This document shows, in pieces, positions 1 to 5,225 of a stretch of 5,225 nt of DNA. Source of the stretch: Thermoleophilia bacterium. GTDB lineage: Bacteria > Actinomycetota > Thermoleophilia > Gaiellales > F1-60-MAGs149. The position numbers were made by a program, and so were the translations under genes. How positions within the stretch are numbered: position 1 is the stretch's first letter; each line of letters begins with the position of its first letter. Location of the stretch: the NCBI GenBank assembly GCA_016462095.1, contig JAEMTW010000006.1, forward strand, positions 16,105-21,329, given 5' to 3'. The notes under the pieces were generated by a model. The model made no database searches. It worked only from the letters and a program-made list of their open reading frames with translations, and was not told where the DNA came from.

Positions 1-1160
1 ATGTGCCCCTTGACCTCGGGCAGCACCTCCTCGAGATCGCGCTGATAGCGGTTGAGCACCTCGCCGTCGGGCAGCGCCAGCGCCTCCTTGCCAAGATTCG
101 CAACGGCGTAGACCATGAAACTGGTGCCCTTGGCGCGTGGGGCACCAGTGGCTCGCACGGCGTTGTCCATGTTGAACAGCATCGTGATCGAGCGACCTGG
201 AGTGGCAATCGCATAGACATCGTCCCAACGCTGTGGCCCCTCTTCGTCGGTCAAAAATGCCGCGCAGACATTCGGCCCGTAGCGCAACTCGTGCATGGCC
301 TCGACCATGTCTGCCGGCAGCCCCTCGACGATCTCGCGCGTCACGAACGCCTGTGTTGCAACGACGGCAGTCTTTGCGCGCAGCGTGCGCGGCTCGCCGT
401 CCTGGACGTACTCGACCGTGACGCCCGTCGCATCCTGCACGACGCGCGTCACCTTCGCACCCGAGCGCACCCGCGTGCCAAGTGGCGCAGCAAGCGCGTC
501 CATCAGCGTCTGGGTTCCACCCACGATGTTGCGGGCGAGGCCACCAGTCTTGTCCCAGACCATGTGGAAGTAGCCGAGGCCATAGCCCGCCGCGATCTCC
601 TCTGGCTCGCCCGTCCCGCGGGTCAAGGTACAACGGAAGAAGGCATCAACCTCGGGCGAGAGCGGCCCGAGCACGTCCATCGCCGATTCGTCGTCCATAA
701 AGTTGAGCATCCGCGCCTGGCGCTCCGGCAACGTCTCGTTCGGCAGTGGCTGTACGACCTTCGCGTACTGAGCGACATAGCGACGCAGCTTGAGGCCAGC
801 GCGCATGAACTCCAGCTTGCCGCGCCACGAGATCGGCAGGCGAAAGGGGTAGGTCTCGACGCGGCCATTGGCGACGAGCTTGCCCCCGTAGGAGACGCCC
901 GTCAGCGTGCCGGGAATATCAACGGCGTGGGCGCCGGTCTCGGTGACCAGTCGCCCAACGGCCGAGTCTTCACCGGCAAAGACATGCGCACCAAGGTTGA
1001 GCCAATGTTCGCCCCGCGGAATCGACATCAACCGACCGCCAACACGATCGGTCGACTCGAGCACGATCACATCGCGATCCTTGAGGTCCCACGCGGCCGC
1101 GAGCCCGGCCACGCCGGCACCAATCACCACGACGTCGCAGGTCTCAGGCGTACTGCTCAC
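1..1160 (-). CDS. FAD-dependent oxidoreductase, amine oxidase / protoporphyrinogen oxidase-like (3' end beyond window)
   Basis: The reading frame stays open from GTG at 1160-1158 to the window edge, giving 386 codons with no stop, so the C-terminus is missing. The start is well fixed: an in-frame TAG (1172-1170) lies three codons upstream and GTG is the only start codon after it. Residues 10-24 form a Rossmann dinucleotide-binding motif (VVVIGAGVAGLAAAW). The acidic end of the second strand follows (VLES, about 33-36), then the R-V-G-G-R-L motif (39-44) that contacts FAD in the amine-oxidase / CrtI / HemY superfamily. L-N-L-G-A-H at 54-59 resembles the family's FAD-proximal strand. Residues 214-240 (GGTQTLMDAL, then a GAKVTRV strand) fit the second part of the FAD domain, followed by VVATQAF (266-272). 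The usual C-terminal FAD motif would lie outside the window. No signal peptide or membrane segment is seen. The substrate cannot be told; protoporphyrinogen oxidase, a carotenoid-type desaturase and an amine oxidase are all possible. It is transcribed divergently from the leucine-degradation operon. Confidence 0.9.
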   Translation of the reverse strand, partial: MSSTPETCDVVVIGAGVAGLAAAWDLKDRDVIVLESTDRVGGRLMSIPRGEHWLNLGAHVFAGEDSAVGRLVTETGAHAVDIPGTLTGVSYGGKLVANGRVETYPFRLPISWRGKLEFMRAGLKLRRYVAQYAKVVQPLPNETLPERQARMLNFMDDESAMDVLGPLSPEVDAFFRCTLTRGTGEPEEIAAGYGLGYFHMVWDKTGGLARNIVGGTQTLMDALAAPLGTRVRSGAKVTRVVQDATGVTVEYVQDGEPRTLRAKTAVVATQAFVTREIVEGLPADMVEAMHELRYGPNVCAAFLTDEEGPQRWDDVYAIATPGRSITMLFNMDNAVRATGAPRAKGTSFMVYAVANLGKEALALPDGEVLNRYQRDLEEVLPEVKGH

Positions 1161-1232
1161 GCCACGATGCTACCCGTTCCGTTCGTGTCGCCAGCCAGTT
1201 CAAGATAGCCGTAGACTTCACGAGAACCGTCG
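1161..1232. promoter_or_regulatory. Divergent intergenic region between the flavoprotein gene and the liuBCD-like operon
   Basis: These 72 bases lie between two divergent start codons and should hold promoters for both directions. That follows from gene layout, not from clear motifs. I could not find a convincing -35/-10 pair on either strand. The best hexamers are TAGACT (1212-1217, plus strand) and TATCTT (minus strand, 1207-1202). Each matches the -10 consensus at four of six bases and neither has a partner at normal spacing. GAGAA at 1222-1226 is a weak ribosome binding site six bases before the ATG at 1233. GTTCGTG (1181-1187) and CACGAGAAC (1219-1227) form an imperfect inverted repeat with one extra base, which could be an operator half-site pair or chance. 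Confidence 0.4.
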
Positions 1233-2792
1233 ATGGCGATCCTTCCTACTCACGTCGATCGCAACAGCGATCAGTTTGGTGCCCGGACTGCCGAGATGGC
1301 CGAGCTGATTGCGCTCTTGGCCGAGCGCCGCGCGACCATTGCAGCCGGTGGCTCCGAGGCTGCTCGTGCGAAGCACGCAGCCCGCGGCAAGCTGCTGGCA
1401 CGCGAGCGCATCGACCGCCTTGTCGACCCCGATGGCGCCTTCCTCGAACTCGGCGCGCTCGCCGCCTGGGACCAGTACGACGGCGTCGTACCGTCCGCCG
1501 GCATCATCACCGGGATCGGTGTCGTTGAGGGGCGCGCCTGTGTGATCGTGGCGAACGACGCGACAGTCAAGGGCGGCACGTACTACCCGCTGACGGTCAA
1601 GAAGCATCTGCGAGCGCAGGAGGTCGCGCTCGAGAACCGGCTGCCATGCATCTATCTGGTCGATTCGGGCGGCGCCTTTCTGCCAATGCAGGCCGACGTC
1701 TTTCCCGACCGCGATCACTTTGGCCGCATCTTCTATAACCAGGCACGCATGTCACAGGCTGGTATCCCGCAGATCGCCGCGGTGATGGGCTCGTGCACCG
1801 CCGGTGGTGCCTACGTGCCGGCGATGAGCGACGAGACGATCATCGTCAAGGGCACTGGCACGATCTTCCTGGGCGGACCACCGCTCGTGAAGGCCGCGAC
1901 CGGTGAAGAGGTGACTGCCGAGGACCTCGGCGGTAGCGCAGTCCACACCCGTATCTCCGGCGTTGCCGACCACGAGGCAATCGACGACGAGCACGCGCTT
2001 GCACTGGTGCGCGAGGCGGTTCGCACGCTCGGTCCTGCACCCACCCCAACCTGGCTCGTCGACGCCGCCGAAGACCCGCTGCACGACCCCGAAGACCTGC
2101 TTGGCATCGTCCCCGTCGACTACCGCGTGCCCTACGACGTGCGCGAAGTCATCGGCCGCATCGTCGATGGCAGCCGCTTCCACGAGTTCAAGCGCGACTA
2201 TGGCGAGACGCTGGTCTGCGGCTTCGGCTCGGTCGAGGGCCAGCCGGTTGCGATTCTTGCCAACAATGGCGTGCTCGTCTCGGCTGCCGCGCTCAAGGGC
2301 GCGCACTTCGTCGAGCTCGCCTGCCAGCGCAAGTTGCCGCTCGTCTTCCTGCAGAACATCACGGGCTTTATGGTCGGTACACGTGCCGAGCATGGTGGCA
2401 TTGCCAAGGATGGTGCGAAGCTCGTGACGGCCGTGTCGTGTGCGCAGGTACCGAAGTTCACCGTCATCATCGGTGGCTCCTTCGGCGCGGGCAACTACGG
2501 CATGTGTGGCCGCGCCTTCCAGCCCCGCCAGCTCTGGGCTTGGCCGAACGCGCGCACGGGCGTGATGGGGGCCGAGCAGGCAGCCCTCGTGCTGGCTCAG
2601 GTCGGTAGCGACGCCGCTGAGGAGGCTCGCGTACGACTCGAAGACGAGAGCGACGCGTACTTCTCGACCGCGCGCCTCTGGGATGACGGCCTGATCGACC
2701 CGCGCGACACGCGTCGGGTCCTCGCACTCGGCATCGCTGCCGCCGGCAGCGCTCCCGTGCCCGACGCCAGCTTCGGTGTCTTCCGGATGTAG
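1233..2792 (+). CDS. liuB: 3-methylcrotonyl-CoA carboxylase, carboxyltransferase (beta) subunit
   Basis: This subunit transfers the carboxyl group from carboxybiotin to 3-methylcrotonyl-CoA, giving 3-methylglutaconyl-CoA in cytosolic leucine/isovalerate breakdown. The 519-residue protein has the two crotonase-like halves of the carboxyltransferase family. The N half includes ARGKLLARERIDRL (50-63), YLVDSGGAFLP (141-151), RDHFGRIFYNQ (160-170) and the oxyanion-hole stretch GSCTAGGAYVPAMSD (186-200). The segment FLGGPPLVKAATGE (212-225) is very characteristic of MCC beta rather than acetyl- or propionyl-CoA carboxylases. The C half carries QNITGFMVG (374-382) and GGSFGAGNYGMCGRAF (414-429), and the protein ends in FGVFRM as MCC beta proteins typically do. 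Between LAQV (454-457) and ARLWDDG (480-486) it has about 22 residues, shorter than the roughly 35 I recall for the family. The ATG at 1233 gives the usual N-terminal length. The gene is followed after two bases by the hydratase gene. Geranyl-CoA carboxylase (AtuC) is the main alternative; the pathway context favours MCC. Confidence 0.93.
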   Translation: MAILPTHVDRNSDQFGARTAEMAELIALLAERRATIAAGGSEAARAKHAARGKLLARERIDRLVDPDGAFLELGALAAWDQYDGVVPSAGIITGIGVVEGRACVIVANDATVKGGTYYPLTVKKHLRAQEVALENRLPCIYLVDSGGAFLPMQADVFPDRDHFGRIFYNQARMSQAGIPQIAAVMGSCTAGGAYVPAMSDETIIVKGTGTIFLGGPPLVKAATGEEVTAEDLGGSAVHTRISGVADHEAIDDEHALALVREAVRTLGPAPTPTWLVDAAEDPLHDPEDLLGIVPVDYRVPYDVREVIGRIVDGSRFHEFKRDYGETLVCGFGSVEGQPVAILANNGVLVSAAALKGAHFVELACQRKLPLVFLQNITGFMVGTRAEHGGIAKDGAKLVTAVSCAQVPKFTVIIGGSFGAGNYGMCGRAFQPRQLWAWPNARTGVMGAEQAALVLAQVGSDAAEEARVRLEDESDAYFSTARLWDDGLIDPRDTRRVLALGIAAAGSAPVPDASFGVFRM

Positions 2793-2794
2793 CG

Positions 2795-3550
2795 ATGAGC
2801 AATGCTGTCTCCACCACCCGTGACGGCGACGTCCTGCGCGTAACCCTGACCCGCCCCGACCGGCGCAATGCCTTTGATGCGGCGACGATCGACCAGCTGA
2901 CGGCCGCTTTTGCCGACGTCGGCGACGCTCGTGTCGTGCTCTTGTCGGGTGAGGGCCCCAGCTTTAGCGCCGGTGCCGATCTCGATTGGATGCGAGCCAG
3001 CGTCGACCTTGACGCCGAGGCGAACCGTGTCGAGGGCCTGCGCCTCGCCACCCTCTTTGCGACGATCGACGCCTGCCCGGCCCCGGTCGTCGCGGCCGTC
3101 CATGGCCATGCCCTCGGTGGTGGCGCCGGACTGGTGGCCACGGTCGATATCGCCGTCGCCCAGACCGACACCATGTTTGGCTTTACTGAGGTGCGGATCG
3201 GTCTGATCCCCGCCACGATCTCGCCGTACGTGATCGACCGCATCGGTACGACAGCTGCGCGGCGCTATCTGCTGACCGCCGAGCTGTTCGATGCGGCTGA
3301 GGCGCAGCGCATTGGCCTGGTCAGTGTCGTCGCGGACGACGCTGCAGCAGAGGCCGAGCGGCTGGTTGAGACGCTGCTGACGGTTGGCCCGAACGCTGTG
3401 CGAATTACGAAGCAGCTGGTGCGCGAGCGCCCGTCGAACGAGGAGCTCGCCCGGTTGATCAGCGAGGTGCGCGCCTCCGCCGAGGGCCAGGCTGGCCTCC
3501 AGGCATTCCTTGCGCGAGAAGATCCACCGTGGCGATCCGCTCGATCCTGA
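2795..3550 (+). CDS. liuC: Enoyl-CoA hydratase/isomerase family protein, probable 3-methylglutaconyl-CoA hydratase
   Basis: Probable role: hydration of 3-methylglutaconyl-CoA, the product of the flanking carboxylase, to HMG-CoA. The 251-residue length is normal for a crotonase. LTRPDRRNAFD (18-28) is the typical N-terminal signature. SFSAGADLDWM (56-66) supplies the first oxyanion-hole amide; HGHALGGGAGL (103-113) supplies the second. FTEVRIGLIPATISPYV (130-146) and AARRYLLTAELFDAAEA (154-170) closely resemble LiuC-type hydratases as I remember them. Glu132 matches the catalytic Glu164 of rat crotonase. Gly112 sits where rat crotonase has Glu144; I recall LiuC homologues also having Gly there, so this is probably a subfamily trait and not damage. 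The gene starts two bases after the liuB stop, with a weak GGA at 2785-2787 upstream, and its last 22 bases overlap liuD. An isohexenylglutaconyl-CoA hydratase (AtuE) or another short-chain hydratase is the alternative. Confidence 0.87.
   Translation: MSNAVSTTRDGDVLRVTLTRPDRRNAFDAATIDQLTAAFADVGDARVVLLSGEGPSFSAGADLDWMRASVDLDAEANRVEGLRLATLFATIDACPAPVVAAVHGHALGGGAGLVATVDIAVAQTDTMFGFTEVRIGLIPATISPYVIDRIGTTAARRYLLTAELFDAAEAQRIGLVSVVADDAAAEAERLVETLLTVGPNAVRITKQLVRERPSNEELARLISEVRASAEGQAGLQAFLAREDPPWRSARS
3516..3521 (+). promoter_or_regulatory. Ribosome binding site for liuD, inside the end of liuC
   Basis: GAGAAG lies seven bases before the GTG at 3529, inside the liuC coding sequence. It supports that GTG as the true liuD start. 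The next residues (AIRSILIANRGEIA) also begin where biotin carboxylases normally begin. Initiation within the translated end of liuC implies translational coupling. Confidence 0.6.
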
Positions 3551-5133
3551 TCGCCAACCGCGGCGAGATCGCCGCCCGCATCGCCCGAACCTGTCGCGAG
3601 CTCGGCATCGAGTCGATCGCGGTGCAGGCGCCCGACGACCGCGACGCCTTCCACACGCGTGCCTGTGATCGCGTGGTCGAGATCGCCTCGTACCTCGACG
3701 CCGACGCAATCGCCACGGCCGCGCGCGAGAGCGGTGCCGACGCGGTGCACCCGGGCTATGGCTTTTTGTCGGAGCGCGCCGACGCGGCCCGTGCGGTCGA
3801 GGCGGCTGGTGTGATCTGGATTGGCCCCAGCCCCGATGTGCTCGAGCGCGCCGGCGACAAGCTGGAGGCCAAGGCGATTGCCGAGGCCGCTGGCGTGCCT
3901 GTGCTCCCACAGGGCGATCCTGCAACGGTTGGCTATCCGCTGCTGATCAAGGCGGCGGCCGGTGGCGGCGGACGCGGGATGCGCATCGTCCGTTCGGCCG
4001 ACGAACTTGAGGAGGCCACGGCGGCGGCAGCGCGCGAGGCCGAGACGGCGTTTGGTGACGGGCGCGTCTATGCCGAGCGCCTCGTCGAGCGCCCGCATCA
4101 CGTCGAGATCCAACTGCTCGCCGACTTCCACGGCGGTGTCATCTCGCTGGGCGAGCGCGACTGTTCGATCCAACGTCGCCATCAGAAGGTGCTCGAAGAG
4201 AGCCCCTCGCCGATCGTCGACGAAGCGCTGCGCGCACGGCTCGACGCGGCCGCGATTGCCTTCGCTCACGCCGCCAACTATTGCGGTGCTGGCACGGCTG
4301 AGTTTCTCGTCAGCGGCGATGAGATCTGGTTCCTCGAGCTCAACGCCCGCATTCAGGTCGAGCACCCGGTGACCGAGCTGGTGACGGGCGTTGATCTGAT
4401 CGCCGAGATGATCCGCATCGCCGACGGCGGCCACGTGCCTGCTGCCCCGACGCCGAGCGGCCATGCGATCGAGGTGCGCCTGTACGCCGAAGACCCACTG
4501 ACCTTCCTGCCTCGCGTGGGCCGTGTCCGCGAGCTCGAGCTGCCCGCTGACATCCGCAGCGACCTCGGCATCGCGGCAGGCGACCAGGTGCCAACGGGCT
4601 ACGACCCGATGATCGCCAAGCTGATTGCCCACGGCGAGACGCGTGACGAGGCACTCGAACGCCTCACCACCGCACTCGACACAACGCGCGTGGCGGGCGT
4701 CATCACCAACCTGCCGTTCCTCCGCTGGCTCGTGCGCCAGCCCGAAGTGCTCGCCGGCACAGCCACCACCGCATTTCTCGAAGACCACCCGCCGCTCAGC
4801 ACGCGACGCGCACCGAGCGGCGCCTTCGCCGGAGCGTGGCGCCTCGGCACAGCAACGACCGCGCGCTTCCCGGTGCCACAGTCGCCCGACTGGACCGCCG
4901 TCGCTGGCAGCGGCGATGGGCGCCTAATCGCGCCGATGCCGGGCATCGTGCTCTCGCTCGCTGTCACCGCCGGCCAGCAGGTCGCCGAGGGCGAGCTAAT
5001 CGCCGTGCTCGAGGCGATGAAGATGGAGCACCGCCTTGAGGCGCCGTTTGCTGGCACCGTCGCCGAATTGGGCGTCGAGCAGGGCGCCTTTATCGACGCG
5101 GGCGCGCTGATCGTCGCGATCGAGCCGAGCTAG
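3529..5133 (+). CDS. liuD: Acyl-CoA carboxylase alpha subunit (biotin carboxylase + biotinyl domain), probable methylcrotonyl-CoA carboxylase alpha, lacking most of the BT domain
   Basis: The N-terminal biotin carboxylase carboxylates biotin with ATP and bicarbonate; the C-terminal biotinyl domain carries it to the beta subunit. ILIANRGEIAARIARTCREL (6-25) opens the BC domain, and HPGYGFLSERAD (74-85) follows. KAAAGGGGRGM (141-151) is the ATP-grasp glycine loop. Apparent equivalents of E. coli AccC active-site residues are Lys111, Lys141, His191, HQK (218-220), Glu258, Glu270, Asn272, Arg274, Glu278 and Arg343. BC ends near 420. The biotinyl domain covers about 466-532, with APMPG (468-472) and EAMKM, Lys498 being the biotinylation site. 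Length is 534 residues, against roughly 650-670 usual for MCC alpha. Only about 40 residues join the two domains, and AWRLG (436-440) may be the stump of a BT barrel. BC is also contracted around 50-55 and 127-135. The GTG start overlaps liuC by 22 bases. Propionyl- or acetyl-CoA carboxylase alpha is possible by sequence alone; the MCC call rests on the neighbours. Confidence 0.9.
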   Translation: MAIRSILIANRGEIAARIARTCRELGIESIAVQAPDDRDAFHTRACDRVVEIASYLDADAIATAARESGADAVHPGYGFLSERADAARAVEAAGVIWIGPSPDVLERAGDKLEAKAIAEAAGVPVLPQGDPATVGYPLLIKAAAGGGGRGMRIVRSADELEEATAAAAREAETAFGDGRVYAERLVERPHHVEIQLLADFHGGVISLGERDCSIQRRHQKVLEESPSPIVDEALRARLDAAAIAFAHAANYCGAGTAEFLVSGDEIWFLELNARIQVEHPVTELVTGVDLIAEMIRIADGGHVPAAPTPSGHAIEVRLYAEDPLTFLPRVGRVRELELPADIRSDLGIAAGDQVPTGYDPMIAKLIAHGETRDEALERLTTALDTTRVAGVITNLPFLRWLVRQPEVLAGTATTAFLEDHPPLSTRRAPSGAFAGAWRLGTATTARFPVPQSPDWTAVAGSGDGRLIAPMPGIVLSLAVTAGQQVAEGELIAVLEAMKMEHRLEAPFAGTVAELGVEQGAFIDAGALIVAIEPS

Positions 5134-5155
5134 GTACTTGGCGACAAGCCTGTAC
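5134..5155 (+). other. Small hairpin immediately after the operon's last stop codon
   Basis: GTAC (5134-5137) pairs with GTAC (5152-5155), and GGC (5140-5142) pairs with GCC (5148-5150). The loop is GACAA and there is a small TT/T internal bulge. An alternative fold pairs CTTG (5137-5140) with CAAG (5145-5148) around a GCGA tetraloop. No T-run follows, so it does not look like a standard intrinsic terminator. It could help protect the 3' end of the message, or be chance. Confidence 0.25.
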
Positions 5156-5200
5156 GACGATCTGCGCTGGGGTAGGCGCGGCGGTGACTGGGGGGAGGAC

Positions 5201-5225
5201 ATGACAACCGCGCGGATGTGGTGTC
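5201..5225 (+). CDS. Possible start of a further gene, cut off by the window edge
   Basis: ATG at 5201 follows a strongly purine-rich GGGGGAGGA (5191-5199) and opens a frame reading M-T-T-A-R-M-W-C to the window end. The GGAGG core is only two bases from the ATG, which is closer than usual. Another ATG in the same frame lies at 5216. With only eight codons visible nothing can be said about the product. The rest of the 67-base stretch 5134-5200 holds no gene. If real, this gene could be a fourth member of the operon, starting 67 bases after liuD. Confidence 0.3.

Noticed and set aside
3..1208. Plus-strand open frame of 401 codons across the flavoprotein gene
   Set aside because: It is antisense to a gene with clear FAD-binding motifs, has no recognisable domain and is rich in His/Arg/Ala, as expected of a high-GC shadow frame.
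1181..1227. Imperfect inverted repeat (GTTCGTG / CACGAGAAC) as an operator
   Set aside because: Seven bases with an insertion and a spacer of about 30 bases are not enough to call an operator. It does not resemble a typical MerR- or TetR-type palindrome.
2597..3925. Minus-strand open frame of 442 codons opposite liuB, liuC and liuD
   Set aside because: The product is arginine-rich, low-complexity and spans three real genes in antisense; a GC-bias artefact.
3265..4788. Minus-strand open frame of 507 codons opposite liuC and liuD
   Set aside because: The opposite strand encodes intact biotin carboxylase motifs. The antisense product has no family features and arises from biased third positions.
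5134..5160. Rho-independent terminator after liuD
   Set aside because: The stem is short and bulged, and no T-tract follows it.
5184..5204. Tiny GTG-started frame of six codons whose TGA overlaps the ATG at 5201
   Set aside because: It is too short and composed mostly of the G-rich tract; the ATGA overlap is probably coincidental.

Overview
The window comes from a high-GC bacterium. All real genes favour G/C at third codon positions and use GTG starts freely. Taxonomy is unresolved from sequence alone: an actinomycete-like (for example Thermoleophilia) or Chloroflexota-like lineage is plausible, but this is inference. No RNA gene, CRISPR array, insertion sequence or phage-like gene was seen.

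Layout. On the minus strand, positions 1160 down to 1 hold the N-terminal 386 codons of an FAD-dependent oxidoreductase of the amine-oxidase / protoporphyrinogen-oxidase type. Its C-terminus lies beyond the window. A 72-base divergent spacer (1161-1232) separates it from three tightly packed plus-strand genes. These encode a 519-residue carboxyltransferase beta subunit (1233-2792), a 251-residue crotonase-fold hydratase (2795-3550) and a 534-residue biotin carboxylase / biotin carboxyl carrier alpha subunit (3529-5133). The intergenic distances are +2 bases and -22 bases, so this is almost certainly one translationally coupled operon. After the last stop codon come a small hairpin and a short stretch ending in a possible start of another gene at 5201.

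Function. The order carboxyltransferase, methylglutaconyl-CoA-hydratase-like crotonase, biotin carboxylase is the liuB-liuC-liuD order of bacterial leucine/isovalerate catabolism. The beta and alpha subunits would carboxylate 3-methylcrotonyl-CoA to 3-methylglutaconyl-CoA using ATP and bicarbonate. LiuC would hydrate that product to 3-hydroxy-3-methylglutaryl-CoA. The steps before and after (isovaleryl-CoA dehydrogenase LiuA, HMG-CoA lyase LiuE) and a regulator such as LiuR are not in the window.

The main oddity is how compact the carboxylase is. The alpha subunit has only about 40 residues between its biotin carboxylase and biotinyl domains, where MCC alpha subunits normally carry the BT (BC-CT mediating) beta-barrel. 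There are also smaller contractions inside the BC domain and near the C-terminus of the beta subunit. No clearly new multi-gene system is visible. The candidates for a second look are the missing BT domain and the divergently transcribed flavoprotein.
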